Source: Cutibacterium equinum (GTDB taxonomy: Bacteria; Actinomycetota; Actinomycetes; Propionibacteriales; Propionibacteriaceae). Taken from it: a stretch of DNA of 64,000 nucleotides. This document shows positions 1 to 10,800 of the stretch, piece after piece. The translations under genes were made by a program, and so were the position numbers. The notes below the pieces were generated by a model. The model was not told where the DNA came from. It saw only the letters and a program-made list of their open reading frames with translations, and did not search any database. Numbering within the stretch: the first letter of the stretch is position 1; every line of letters begins with the position of its first letter. Where the stretch lies: NCBI RefSeq assembly GCF_028021195.1, contig NZ_CP115668.1, forward strand, positions 2,170,001 to 2,234,000. The letters are read 5' to 3'.

Positions 1-154
1 CCAACGCCGCCCGCTTCGAACCTGCAGTAAATCGCCATTCGCTCAACTCAGGATAAAAACCACCCACCTGGCTACACCACTCAACCACACGTGCAGCAAC
101 ATCCTCCATCTCCCACGAAGACGGCCGCCAACCACACCTCAATGACCACATCAC
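1..154 (-). CDS. Partial immunity-protein paralogue (copy 3 of array)
   Basis: This is the 5' part (about 50 codons) of a third leftward immunity gene, cut by the window edge. Its sequence is essentially identical to 841-994, the beginning of the next copy, so it belongs to the same tandem array with a period of about 840 bp. Whether the remainder is intact lies outside the window. The identity to its neighbour points to recent duplication or gene conversion. The role is inferred from the adjacent toxin and the complete copies. Confidence 0.7.
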   Translation of the reverse strand, partial: MMWSLRCGWRPSSWEMEDVAARVVEWCSQVGGFYPELSEWRFTAGSKRAAL

Positions 155-182
155 ACATCATCTCCTGCTCACAACAACGAAA

Positions 183-293
183 CTACCGAAGAAAAGGCAC
201 ATGACTGATCTTAATCTCCTCAGGACCCAGCCGACGCACCTCTGAAACAGCCCTGTCTTCGGTAAACATCCACCTGAGATAACGACTCCTCAC
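183..293 (-). pseudogene. Decayed RHS toxin C-terminal tail (fossil tip, copy 2)
   Basis: Reading leftward, about 36 codons encode a tail ending EEIKISHVPFLR and then a stop. That ending is identical to the last 12 residues of the full RHS toxin that stops at 1862. Upstream residues (WMFTEDRAVSEVRRLGP) align with the toxin's WIFAEEEAARAARKIIP, so they come from a diverged relative and not from the present toxin. Nothing of the nuclease core remains. A GTG opens the frame, but I read this as a remnant of a displaced toxin tip lying directly upstream of its old immunity gene. Confidence 0.7.
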
Positions 294-421
294 GGTCGAA
301 CGATGAGGAACTATTCACAGCCGAGCAGCGAGCAGGGACGGTCACCGCGCCGAAACGATGATTCTCGCAATGGCCTCTGTGGGCTCAAGACAGGTCGAGG
401 CCCTCGACCCGCGGCCACCTG

Positions 422-994
422 TTAGTCGTTGTCGGGGCGAGCGAAGAAGACTCCCTCTTCTGTCGTGCGTATGACCCGCGCCGCCCGCACAAAATCCGGA
501 TACGAATCATATCTGTCGCGCCGCGCATAGTTCACCGCTGACACAAGAGCACGGCCGTCAAGCATCAACTCCAATTCCTCTTTCCCGCAGTTAACATACT
601 CAGGCGAAAAAATGCGACAGGTCATCTCCGCCATCGCCATGGCCACATCCTCATCGTCCTCATCCACGTTCGCCGGTGATCTCCTCCCCCCTGCCGCGAA
701 GCGAAACAAATTCTTCCGCTTCGCATAATCACTCGCGCTGACGTCCACGCGAAGAGGACCCTGCGGGGCCCAGATAGAGGCCAAGCCCCCGTCGGCCACG
801 AGATTTCGGACCAACTCGTGCTCGGTTACCACTGGTGTGGCCAACGCCGCCCGCTTCGAACCTGCAGTAAATCGCCATTCGCTCAACTCAGGATAAAAAC
901 CACCCACCTGGCTACACCACTCAACCACACGTGCAGCAACATCCTCCATCTCCCACGAAGACGGCCGCCAACCACACCTCAATGACCACATCAC
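422..994 (-). CDS. Immunity protein paralogue (Imm52-like candidate), orphan
   Basis: A 190-aa acidic cytosolic protein that is nearly identical to the neighbouring copy at 1261-1833. It opens M-M-W-S-L-R-C-G-W and has a conserved C-terminal YDSYPDFVRAARVIRTT block. There is no signal peptide or membrane segment. An AGGAG lies upstream of a GTG-ATG pair, so the start may be the ATG one codon in. It is preceded by a fossil toxin tail instead of a full toxin, so it is an orphan immunity gene, probably protecting against sibling strains that carry the lost tip. The family assignment (Imm52, a partner of REase-type toxins) rests on context and is tentative; the immunity role is the firmer inference. 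Confidence 0.75.
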   Translation of the reverse strand: MMWSLRCGWRPSSWEMEDVAARVVEWCSQVGGFYPELSEWRFTAGSKRAALATPVVTEHELVRNLVADGGLASIWAPQGPLRVDVSASDYAKRKNLFRFAAGGRRSPANVDEDDEDVAMAMAEMTCRIFSPEYVNCGKEELELMLDGRALVSAVNYARRDRYDSYPDFVRAARVIRTTEEGVFFARPDND

Positions 995-1022
995 ACATCA
1001 TCTCCTGCTCACAACAACGAAA

Positions 1023-1133
1023 CTACCGAAGAAAAGGCACATGACTGATCTTAATCTCCTCAGGACCCAGCCGACGCACCTCTGAAACAGCCCTGTCTTC
1101 GGCAAATATCCACTCGAGATAACGACTCCTCAT
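1023..1133 (-). pseudogene. Decayed RHS toxin C-terminal tail (fossil tip, copy 1)
   Basis: The frame reads MRSRYLEWIFAEDRAVSEVR followed by RLGP and EEIKISHVPFLR, then stop. It aligns end to end with the last ~30 residues of the full toxin tip: the last 12 residues are identical and the part before is diverged. An in-frame TGA lies a few codons upstream of the ATG, so no larger toxin can be read here. It sits between the immunity genes at 422-994 and 1261-1833, where a toxin tip would be expected if the array grew by repeated tip capture. Confidence 0.72.
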
Positions 1134-1260
1134 GGTCGAACGATGAGGAACTATTCACAGCCGAGCAGCGAGCAGGGACAGTCACCGCGCCGAAACGAGA
1201 TTCTCGCAATGGCCTCTGTGGGCTCAAGACAGGTCGAGGCCCTCGACCCGCGGGCACCTG

Positions 1261-1833
1261 TTAGTCGTTGTCGGGGCAAGCGAAGAACACTCCCTCCGCT
1301 GTCGTGCGTATGACCCGCGCCGCCCGCACAAAATCCGGATACGAATCATATGTGTCCCGCGGCGCATAGTTCACCGCCGATAAAAGAGAGCCACCCGCAA
1401 GCATCGGCTCCAATTCCGCCCTCCCGCAGTTGACATACTCAGGCGAAAAAATGCGACAGGCCATCTCTGTCATCGCCATGGCCACATCCTCATCATTCTC
1501 GTCCACATTGGCCGGTGCTCTTCTCCCCCCTGCCGCGAAACGAAACAAATTCTTCCGCTTCGCGTAATCATCCGCGCTGACGTCTACGCTGAGATGACCC
1601 TGCGGGGCCCAGATAGAGGCGAAGCCCCCGTCGGCCACGAGATTTCGGACCAACTCGTGCTCGGTCACCACTGGGGTGGCCAACGCCGCCCGTTTTGAAT
1701 CTGCGGTAAATCGCCATTCGCTCAACTCGGGATAAAGACCACCTACCTGGTTACACCACTCAACCACACGTGCAGCAACATCCTCCATCTCCCACGAAGA
1801 CGGCCGCCAACCACACCTCAATGACCACATCAC
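1261..1833 (-). CDS. Cognate immunity protein of the RHS toxin (Imm52-like candidate)
   Basis: A 190-aa protein starting 28 bp after the RHS toxin stop codon in the same direction, the standard position of a cognate immunity gene. It has the same architecture as the copies at 422-994 and 19313-19882, with scattered substitutions mostly in the middle and near residues 140-160. It is soluble and acidic with no signal peptide, which fits binding and neutralising a nuclease tip in the cytoplasm. AGGAGA precedes the GTG-ATG start pair. The immunity role is inferred from position and from the family of paralogues; the Pfam name is tentative. Confidence 0.8.
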   Translation of the reverse strand: MMWSLRCGWRPSSWEMEDVAARVVEWCNQVGGLYPELSEWRFTADSKRAALATPVVTEHELVRNLVADGGFASIWAPQGHLSVDVSADDYAKRKNLFRFAAGGRRAPANVDENDEDVAMAMTEMACRIFSPEYVNCGRAELEPMLAGGSLLSAVNYAPRDTYDSYPDFVRAARVIRTTAEGVFFACPDND

Positions 1834-1861
1834 ACATCATCTCCTGTTCACAACAACGAAA

Positions 1862-4800
1862 CTACCGAAGAAAAGGGACATGACTGATCTTAATCTCCTC
1901 AGGAATGATCTTACGCGCCGCCCGAGCAGCCTCTTCTTCGGCAAATATCCAATGGATGGGCGTTGACCCCGCCGCCTCTAGCTGACGGCGGGCCGTTTTC
2001 ACGAGCGGGCCACGAGCCCTACTCCAGTCCGCGGTTAGTAATTTCTCATATCCGAGCCCCTTGGCATCAAGGAGTTCTCCATTTTGGTAACCGTCAAACT
2101 CGACACCATTGACATAATAGCCTTCAGGCCGACCCGTGATCTGCAACTCATAGGCTCGAGCATTCGCACTGCCGTGATTCTTCGATGGCCCCCACTCCCC
2201 AGGCCCACCGAGACCACAACCGGTAGCGGTTCCGTTGTGTGCTAGGATCCAGCTGCTGTCGTCGGCTACGTAGTAGTTGTGTAGGTCTTTGACTGTGAAG
2301 TTGTAGACCGTGGCGATCTGGCCGGTGGCCTGGATCGACACGACGGTGACGAGATTACCAGTCTCGTCGTAGAGCTGGTCGCCGGCTCGTAGGTCCTGGG
2401 CCTCGACCCAGCCCTTACCATCGACGTAGAACGGGTGCACGGCGGTGGTGGTCACCGTGCCCGACTCAGTCGTCACCTGCCAGGTCGCGACCTGGTCATG
2501 AATGTAGGTGTCAGTGACCTCACCGGGCTCGGTGTGGCCCGTTTCCGGGTTGTACGCGGCGACCATGTCACCGGCAACAACATCTTCGATGTTCTTCGAG
2601 GTGCCATCAGCCATCAACACCTGGGTACCGGCCACGAAACAGCCGTGCCGGGACACATCGGTCACCGTGGACAGGGCACCCGCGCCACCACCCACCAGGC
2701 CCCCACCAGCAGCACCGACCGCCACAGCCTTCAAACCGCCACGCAGGGTATGGGGGCCAGGGCCGGCCCAGTAGGCCCCAGCCTGGCCGATACCACCGTC
2801 GATAGCACCTTCCGTCAGACCAGAAACCACGTTCTTACCCAGACACGTCGCCGCCTTACCGGCGGCCCACTTGCCAGCTGCAGCCCCCAACCCGCCACCG
2901 ACCAGGCCGGCAGCACCCGAGACCGCAACCTCGCCCCACGTGACAGACCCCGTGGTAGCTTTCTGCGCGATCGTGTCGATACCAGCACCCAGCAAGACAC
3001 CGCCCAGTGGCCCGCCCACACCCGTGGCCATGAGCACACCACCGGCAGCAACCATCGCGCCACCAGCGACGTATTCCCAGTTGTTCTTCAACCAGCCACC
3101 AGCAGCATCGGCAGCCTTGGCCAACGGAGACCGGGCCGCATCGCGATAACCCTTAAGATCTTCATCAGTGAGCGGGCGAAGCCCTAACGGGTCAGAAAAA
3201 TTAACCGGATCATTACCGGCAAACGCATACGGATTACCCGACCAGCCAGCACCAGCCACACCCGGCAACGGATCAGTCGACAAAAACCCACGCGTGGCCG
3301 GATCATAGACACGCGCCTGCATCCACTCCATGCCCTGGACCAGCAACGACCCCTGAGCCGACACACCCACGTTCGTCGCGACCGCCCACGGATCCATCGG
3401 GTTGCCGCCGTGGTCACGCGCCGACCACTGCGGCGGAAGCCACGAGGCGTCAGGGCCATCGACCATGCCAGTGATACCAGCCTCGGTAACCACCGAGCGC
3501 GCCCCGTACTGGACCAGCGTCGGCATGAACGACGACGAGTCCCACCACACGCTGTCCTGATCGACGCGAGCAAGCTCACCCAGCGCGTCAACCCACAGCC
3601 GCTGTGTCTGCGCGGCGACCTTGTCGCCGTCATGGTTGATCTGCGTGATCGAATCCAGGAAGCCACGCGGATCCCACGTGAAACGACGCTCACCTGCCGG
3701 CCCCTGCTCGCGCACACGACGACCGGCATCGTCATAAGCGTAGGTGGTCGTGCCGTCAGGATTGGTCACCGACACCAGCTGCGAGGCGGCATCATAGGTG
3801 AACCGCGACACCGTCCCAGCCGCATCCTCGATCACCATCCGGCCGTTAGCGTCATACTCCCACGTGGTGACCAAGCCCTCGCTGGTCTGGGCCCGAACCA
3901 GCTGACCGGTCTGGTCGTAGGAGTAGAAAGTCGTGATGCCGTCAGTCTTGTCTGCCACGACCCGACCGTTCTCGTCACGGGTGATCACCGACTCGCTGAT
4001 GAAGCCGTTGCGCTCGACCCGCTGGCGCACCACGGCACCGTCGGCGTACTCCCATGAGGCATACAGCCCATCAGTGAAGACGCTGACGATGCGTCCCAGC
4101 GAATCACGGTCGATGACCACCCGACCCAGACCCTCCTGGATGAAGGCGCTGACCCGATTGTTCGCATCATACTCGTACGACGTGGACTGCCCATTCGGGC
4201 GGATCATGCAGGTACGACGACTATTCTGGTCATACTCCCAGCGCACCCCCTGGTCGCCGCGACCACGCCACAGCAGGTTACCGCGGACATCGAAGCGCAA
4301 CTCGTGGCGGGCATCACCCTCCACGATCGTCGTCGTACGACCGACGAAATCACGGGTGGTGGCAGCCAGCAGCGTGTCATTGACCCACTCCTCGACCTGG
4401 CGACCAGCCGAATCGTAGACCCACGACATCGACGCCCCCGCACCATCAACACGCCGAGTGACGCGGCCAGCCGCATCGTAGGAGTACCGCGTGACCCGCC
4501 CCAGCGGATCGGTGCTGGTCAGCAGACGACCCATCGGATCGTAGGTGTGCCGGGTCACCCCGCCCATCGGATCGGTGACCTCGCCGATGCGGCCCAGCTC
4601 ATCGTAGGCGAAGTGGGTCACACCACCGGCGGCGTTAACAACCTCACTCATCTGGCCCGCCGCGTCGTAGCGGAAGCGACGCGTGCCGTACCAGGAATCC
4701 TGCGACCACACGACCCGGCCCAGCTTGTCGTACTTCAACCGCGTCAAGCCGCGCCCTGGCTCCCGACGCGCCACCGCACGACCACACTCGTCGAAGGTTG

Positions 4801-7717
4801 TCGTGACGCGCTCACCAGTCGGCCAGACCTCACCCTCGATACGACCGTCGGCGTCGTAGATCATCTCGTAGCGGTCACCGCCAGTCGAGATCGTCGCAGC
4901 CCAGCGACCACACTCGTCGTACTCGTAACGGAAAGTCTGGCCCATCGGCTGGGTGACGGCTACAGGACGACCGGCAAGGTCACGCTCAATCGAGGTGACA
5001 CCGCCCGCCTCGTCAATGATCTCGACAGGTAGACCCGCCAGGTCGTAGCGGGTCTTAGTGGACGTGGCATCGGCGTTGATATGGCAGACCATGCGCCCGA
5101 GACGATCATAGACCGCCTCTTCGCGCTTGCCGTCATCAAGGTAGGCGGTCGGCAGGGCCATCTGGTTAGTTTCATAGCGCCGCACACCGCCAGTGGCATC
5201 GGTGGTGGCCTTCAACGTGCCCTCAGCGTCGTAGGAGAACTGCCACACCCCACCAGAAGCATCCTTCATGGACTGCATCCGCGACATCGCGTCGTAGGAG
5301 AACTGCCAGGCCGAACCATCCGGCAACTCGACCCTGGTCAAGTTACCCAGATCGTCAACCCGACGCTCCACTCGCCGTCCCAGCTCGTCGATCGTGGCCG
5401 ACTCCTCGCCAGCCTCGTCACGCTCAACCTCCACACGCCCACCCAGCGGATCGACCGTCGCCAACAGCCGGCCACCAGCGGAATATTCGAAACGCCACAC
5501 CGCGCCGTCGGGGTCGATGCGCTCGACGCACATGCCGCGCTCGTCGTAGCGGTAACGGGTGGTATGCCCCAGCGGCGTGATCGCCGCCACGACCCGGCCC
5601 TGTTCGTCGCGCTCCAACCGTGCGGTGTGACCCGCAGCATTCGTAGTAGAGACCAGGTCACCGTGGGCGTCGTAGCCCATCGTCAAGGTCACACCGGTGG
5701 GATCAACAACCTTGGTCAGCAGCGAACCGTCCCATTCCAGCACCGTGACCCCGCCGACCGGGTCAACGATACGCGCCGGGTTCCGGTTATCGCCCTGATA
5801 GACCATCTCGGTCACCGAAACCTGATCGTCGTTGATGACGCGGACCTCGATGAGGCGGTCCTGCTCGTCAAAGTCCTGTTCGATGCGGGCACCCGACACG
5901 GTCTGCTCAGCGATGACATGTCCCCGAGTGTCAAAACTACGCACCACGGTACGACCCTCACGGTCAGTGACCATGACCTGATTACCAAAGCGATCCCACG
6001 ACGCCGACTGGCGGTGATCCTCAGCGTCAACGACGCCGACCAGGCGACCCTTACCATCGTGGACATAGGTGTTAGCGCGCGCACCGTCCTCGTCACAGAC
6101 CACAGTCACCCGGCCCCCCAAATAGGAGTAGCGCGAGAGGCGACCATGTGGGGAACGCTGAGTGACAACACGGCCCTGCCCGTCATAGGTGTTGTCCACC
6201 TCGACCACACCATCAGCATCAACGACACGGCGCATCAAGCCTTGTTCGTTCCACTCGTACCGATGCGTAGCGGTATCACCAGTGGACTCAACCAGCCGTT
6301 CCTGCTCATCGTAGACATAGCCGACCCGGCGACCATCACTGGCCAATGCCTCGACAACGCGGCGACCATCCTGGCTCCACACCAGTTCGACTGCCCGACC
6401 GAACTCATGCTCCAGGCGAACGAGGCGATCCTCGGAATAAGTGAAGGCAACACGCGAGCCAAGACCCCGATCCTGGAAGACCGGCCGACCCGCCTGACTG
6501 AACGCGAAACTCCCGCCATCATTGTCACGGATAAGGAAAGCCACGCCGCCCATGCCAGTCGGCTGCTCAAGCCACAAATTCTCACACTGGGCGCGCCCCC
6601 AGCCCTCACCCATGCGACCAAACACGATATGACGCCCGTCAGCCTGGACCCAACGCGCCGACTCGTCCGTAACCACCAAGCGAGACTCAGCCAGGCTCGA
6701 CCAGCCAGGACCAAAAGCCCCACACACCTGCGACATAGAGTTATACACACGGCCCCACTCAAGGGTCGCCGACCCACCAGTGAAACCCAAATCCACCTGC
6801 GGCTCAACAAAATTCCCCGTCGCCGCATTAACCGGATCATCAGCAAACCCCGACGTCGGCTGGCCACCCATAGCGGTGGGAGGATCGACGACGATGTCGT
6901 CGCGAGACGACGAGATGCCGCTAGCCTGCAGAGCCGCATCCAGCGCACTATTGGGCACCGCCATGCCCGTGCCGCCAGCATTCACAAAAAGCTCGCGCAC
7001 CCTGTCGGCCCACGTGATCTCGTCAACGTTCGCCTTGTTCCACGCGGTAAGAGCGGCGGCGACACTAGAAGCATCAAAAGTCACCCACGAGCAGGATCGT
7101 GCAAAGGCGGCCAGCGCCGCATCTACCTTCCCCGGGTGGGGAAGCATCGAGTCATTCAGGCTGGCAGTCTGCCTGCTAAAGGACTGCAAATTGTCGGTGT
7201 TACCCGCAGATGTCCCATATGCACTACGTTGACCCTCAAGCGCCTTTCGCGGCGGCGGCGGCGTAGCCGGCGCCCAGGCCGTTGGACCGTCCAGCTTCTC
7301 AGAGAAGTTAGGCTCAGGCATGTCGTCAGTGTGGAGAACATCAGTGAAGAACTGGGCAAAGTCGCCTCGGTCCTTGCGACGCTGCGCCCAAGCGGCGGCG
7401 TCGGCACGGCGCTTGTTTTCGTCGCGGGCCGCCTGATCTAGGGTATCGATTTTAGTAGCCGCATCGTCGAGGTTGCTAGCGATCTCGTCGAGGTCATTCA
7501 ACTGCTGGGTCCCGTTGGCCTCGAAAAGTTCTGCGTAATACCCTTCGAAGCCCTCAGAACCCTTGTTACGCGCAGCTGCCCGTGCCCCCCGCTGGCCGCG
7601 GAGCGCCGATGCGGCAGCACGCAGCACCGAGCGAGTCTCAGACGCGACGCCAAAGTCATAGGCGACGGGCGACATGCCGGACAACTTGTCGAGATCGTAG
7701 TCGTCGGAATTGGCCAT
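1862..7717 (-). CDS. RHS polymorphic toxin with HINT domain and Tox-REase-5-like nuclease tip
   Basis: 1951 aa. Residues 1-290 form a helical N-terminal region without a Sec signal, probably the targeting domain for the adjacent type VII-like system. An RHS entry motif (DPVNAATGNF) is at 294-303, followed by a long run of YD/RHS repeats (GxxxxxxYDxxGR type) and the RHS core ending GNDPVNFSDPLGL. A Gly/Ala-rich hydrophobic stretch follows. A HINT autoprocessing domain spans about 1693-1828, starting CFVAGTQVLM and ending LAHN. The last ~123 residues form the toxin: FDGY ... LLDAKG gives a PD-(D/E)xK-like D...DxK site, and GSTPIHWIFAE matches the restriction-endonuclease-fold toxin family 5. 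It is expected to be a DNase released after HINT cleavage. The immunity gene follows at once. Confidence 0.9.
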   Translation of the reverse strand: MANSDDYDLDKLSGMSPVAYDFGVASETRSVLRAAASALRGQRGARAAARNKGSEGFEGYYAELFEANGTQQLNDLDEIASNLDDAATKIDTLDQAARDENKRRADAAAWAQRRKDRGDFAQFFTDVLHTDDMPEPNFSEKLDGPTAWAPATPPPPRKALEGQRSAYGTSAGNTDNLQSFSRQTASLNDSMLPHPGKVDAALAAFARSCSWVTFDASSVAAALTAWNKANVDEITWADRVRELFVNAGGTGMAVPNSALDAALQASGISSSRDDIVVDPPTAMGGQPTSGFADDPVNAATGNFVEPQVDLGFTGGSATLEWGRVYNSMSQVCGAFGPGWSSLAESRLVVTDESARWVQADGRHIVFGRMGEGWGRAQCENLWLEQPTGMGGVAFLIRDNDGGSFAFSQAGRPVFQDRGLGSRVAFTYSEDRLVRLEHEFGRAVELVWSQDGRRVVEALASDGRRVGYVYDEQERLVESTGDTATHRYEWNEQGLMRRVVDADGVVEVDNTYDGQGRVVTQRSPHGRLSRYSYLGGRVTVVCDEDGARANTYVHDGKGRLVGVVDAEDHRQSASWDRFGNQVMVTDREGRTVVRSFDTRGHVIAEQTVSGARIEQDFDEQDRLIEVRVINDDQVSVTEMVYQGDNRNPARIVDPVGGVTVLEWDGSLLTKVVDPTGVTLTMGYDAHGDLVSTTNAAGHTARLERDEQGRVVAAITPLGHTTRYRYDERGMCVERIDPDGAVWRFEYSAGGRLLATVDPLGGRVEVERDEAGEESATIDELGRRVERRVDDLGNLTRVELPDGSAWQFSYDAMSRMQSMKDASGGVWQFSYDAEGTLKATTDATGGVRRYETNQMALPTAYLDDGKREEAVYDRLGRMVCHINADATSTKTRYDLAGLPVEIIDEAGGVTSIERDLAGRPVAVTQPMGQTFRYEYDECGRWAATISTGGDRYEMIYDADGRIEGEVWPTGERVTTTFDECGRAVARREPGRGLTRLKYDKLGRVVWSQDSWYGTRRFRYDAAGQMSEVVNAAGGVTHFAYDELGRIGEVTDPMGGVTRHTYDPMGRLLTSTDPLGRVTRYSYDAAGRVTRRVDGAGASMSWVYDSAGRQVEEWVNDTLLAATTRDFVGRTTTIVEGDARHELRFDVRGNLLWRGRGDQGVRWEYDQNSRRTCMIRPNGQSTSYEYDANNRVSAFIQEGLGRVVIDRDSLGRIVSVFTDGLYASWEYADGAVVRQRVERNGFISESVITRDENGRVVADKTDGITTFYSYDQTGQLVRAQTSEGLVTTWEYDANGRMVIEDAAGTVSRFTYDAASQLVSVTNPDGTTTYAYDDAGRRVREQGPAGERRFTWDPRGFLDSITQINHDGDKVAAQTQRLWVDALGELARVDQDSVWWDSSSFMPTLVQYGARSVVTEAGITGMVDGPDASWLPPQWSARDHGGNPMDPWAVATNVGVSAQGSLLVQGMEWMQARVYDPATRGFLSTDPLPGVAGAGWSGNPYAFAGNDPVNFSDPLGLRPLTDEDLKGYRDAARSPLAKAADAAGGWLKNNWEYVAGGAMVAAGGVLMATGVGGPLGGVLLGAGIDTIAQKATTGSVTWGEVAVSGAAGLVGGGLGAAAGKWAAGKAATCLGKNVVSGLTEGAIDGGIGQAGAYWAGPGPHTLRGGLKAVAVGAAGGGLVGGGAGALSTVTDVSRHGCFVAGTQVLMADGTSKNIEDVVAGDMVAAYNPETGHTEPGEVTDTYIHDQVATWQVTTESGTVTTTAVHPFYVDGKGWVEAQDLRAGDQLYDETGNLVTVVSIQATGQIATVYNFTVKDLHNYYVADDSSWILAHNGTATGCGLGGPGEWGPSKNHGSANARAYELQITGRPEGYYVNGVEFDGYQNGELLDAKGLGYEKLLTADWSRARGPLVKTARRQLEAAGSTPIHWIFAEEEAARAARKIIPEEIKISHVPFLR

Positions 7718-7821
7718 GGTTCAGCCTCTCGGGTGGGACACTAGAGTGTTGACGAAATACCAGGAAGCAATCTAACGCCTCAGAAGCTCACGCCAGCAGG
7801 CTTTCCCTGAGGTTATCGATG

Positions 7822-10800
7822 TCAGAAGGTGCTGCCGGTAGGCGACATCGCCTGGATAAGTGCCCCCTGGCCGCCCATGCATGCGTAGCCTCGGCCAGAA
7901 CTGATCCGCACCGGAGCCGAGCGTGGGACCGTGATGCCCAAGAGTTCACCATCGTAGTCACGATTGGGGACCAGCAAGACCCCGCAACGAGACTTACGCA
8001 CGACCTTCGTCCAATGCGAGTACAGACTACGCAAGTCGTCTGAACGTCCCGCGGCGATCACATGGACGTGCGGCAGATTTGATCCCACCAGGTCCGTGAT
8101 GGATTGATCTGCATCGTCGAAGCGCTCGGCGTCATCGATGAGCAGGACTAACGGCGCTGTCCGCATACGCGCGGCCGCCACCAGCGCCGGAATCTCGTCG
8201 GGGTCAACCGCCACGTTGTCAAGATCGGAAGAAGCGATGGGGGAACGCTTGGAGCCGATACCCCACACAGCCAGGTCGGTCCCTTCTGCCACCGCGCTCG
8301 TACGCAGCGACTCGGCAAGGCCCATCAGCAATGTCGACTTGCCCGATCGAGCGGGGCCGGCGATGAGCATGTGCTCACCTTCGTAGAGCTCGAGATACTG
8401 CGGGGCCATGTCTGCTTCCCGGAGACCGATAGGGATCCGCCATGGCTCATCGCCCAAGTGCGCTACCGCGTCTAGTTCAGTCACGCTGACGTGGCCGGGC
8501 AGTTCCCGAACCACCTGCTCCTTATTGGGTGCGCCCCAGCGGTTCGCAATGACTGCCACCGCGTCAGACAGCGGAACAGAAGGGGTTGCGACGTGCGTCT
8601 GCAGCTTGGTCACACTAGGCACGCAGCGGCCGGGAACCGGCGACGGGGCCTCAGCGGGTTTCAGGCCACCTGTGCTGTAGTCATAGGGGTCAGCTAGGCG
8701 GAACATCCACTTCTGAGTGGTGACCTCGTCGATGGCGGAAGGGATAGCGCGTGCCCGGCTGGTCGTGATGACAAAGTGCATGTTGAGATCTGGGCCGTCA
8801 GCGTAGGCGCGGTACATCCCCTCCAGCAGAGCCATGCCTTCGAAATCTTGGTACTCGTCACGCAGGGCGGCCAGCCCGTCGATGATGACAACCATGCGCC
8901 GGTACGGCCCCGAGGTGGCCCGACGGGTCTCAAGCTCCTGCCGGAGGAAGCGCAGGAGGCGCATCTGCTTCTCACGTCCGCCTGCTCCCGAACCGACATA
9001 GGCCGACGTATGGGGCAACTTCTCAAGGGGTTCGAGGTCGCGGGCACCCATGTCGAGCACGATCAGGTCAAGATCCTTCGGGGCGTAATGCTGCGCCAAG
9101 GTCAGCGCGACTGTCGCGCAGGCCGTCGTAGTGCCAAACCCCGGGATCCCGACCAGCATGAGGTTTCCACCGGCCATATCCCAACCACCAGGGATCTGGC
9201 GCTGGCGGTCCGGGTCGTCGGAGACCGCGAAGTTGACCTGCTCTCCAACGACCTCGCCCGCCGTTGGGAGGGGTGGGCGTCCCTCAATTGGCCCTGTCTC
9301 GAAGCCTGCTAGATCGACTCGTTCGCCCAGCGCCTCGGGCCACACGGGCCGCGGTGGGGCGTAGCCAGCTTTCTCGTTCGCCTCGACAATCGCGTCGATC
9401 AGCAAGTCCAGATCGGACTTAGCGTCCTTGCGCGTGGGCTTGGGAGGGTTGGGGATCGGCACACCGTCACGTAGCTCTTGGATCTCGATCGCGTTGTCCT
9501 GGTCATTCTGCGCCGCACCTGTAACCAAGGCGGTCTGGACCGGAGTGATGTCGTCCTGGCCGAGCTTTACGTATGCGCGCCCCTTCTGCGCATTGGCGAT
9601 AGCGGCAGCGTCGGGAACACCGATAACGTTGTTAGAGTCCTCGCGGCTTTGCACACGCAGCGCTACGCGAAGGTTGGTGTTAGCGAGGATGTCGTCGTTG
9701 ACAACCCCGGCAGGGCGCTGAGTGGCAAGGATCATGTGGACGCCCAGAGTTCGCCCGACCGTGGCGACGCGCACCAGTGAACTCAGTACTTCCGGAAAGT
9801 CCTTGGCCAGCATGGCGAACTCGTCGACGACGAGCAGAAGGCGCGGAAGCGGCTCTGAAGGCTTAGCCCGGATGTAAGCGTCGAGGTTGTCGACTCCCTC
9901 GCCAGCCGCAGCGAACAGTCGCTGGCGATATTCCATTTCAGCTTCAAGGGCCCGTAAGGCACGGTTGGCCAACTGCTCGTCGAGGTTGGAGATCGTTCCG
10001 ATGGTGTGCGGCAGGCGCTCACAGGCAGCGAAGGCCGCACCGCCCTTGAAGTCGATTAAGATGAAGGTGAGTTTCGTCGGCGCGTTGCAGGCTGCCAGGC
10101 CAGCTACCATTGATCGAAGGAACTCCGACTTGCCGGAACCCGTCGTTCCGCCAACCAGACCATGCGGGCCGTCCTTGACGATATCGAGGCTGTAGACGCC
10201 GTTCTCGCCAACCCCCACCGGGGTGGATACTCCCCGGGAAGTCTCCCAGGCGTGGAGGATCTTGCCGGCCGTCGGGGCCTCCAAGTCGATGAGGGGCGGT
10301 AATCGCACCAGGCTGGGCAGGGCGGCACCCGGAGTCTTGAGTTCAGGGTCTTCAAAACGCGCAAGGTCGAGGGCGCAGCGCTGGGCGCGTTCCAAGGTCA
10401 CACCTGCGAGGACCACGTCGTCGACCTTCTTGAGATCATCCGGGCGGGTCACTGTCGCGGCTGCGTCATCAGCCACAGTCACGACGACCGTACAGGCCGC
10501 AGGAAGTTGATCTTCCGCCGCTGCGATAACAATCCCCGAAACCTCCCGGGACATCTCACGTGCGGAAGAAGCCTGCTTATTCATATGACGCCCAAACCCC
10601 AGCAGCGATCGGGCGGGAGACTCGCGGCCCTCCGTGAGGACATCGGAGTCGAGGACAAGCAATACCGACATCGTCGGATGGGATTGGATCTCGTCACGCA
10701 AGCCACGCAGCATTTCGTTGGAACGCTGTCGAGCGTGCGAAAACCAGCGATCAGCCGAGGCGTTGCCGAGGCGCCGCGTGTGCGGCAGCCATGTTGTCCA

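Noticed and set aside
1060-1257. 65-codon minus-strand frame between immunity genes
   Set aside because: It overlaps the fossil toxin tail in another frame and shows no similarity to the toxin; the tail frame explains the sequence better.
5081-7441. A 786-codon open frame on the plus strand opposite the RHS gene
   Set aside because: It mirrors the codon pattern of the RHS repeats, has no start signal or known domain, and its composition (His/Arg/Thr-rich) is that of an antisense frame in GC-rich DNA.
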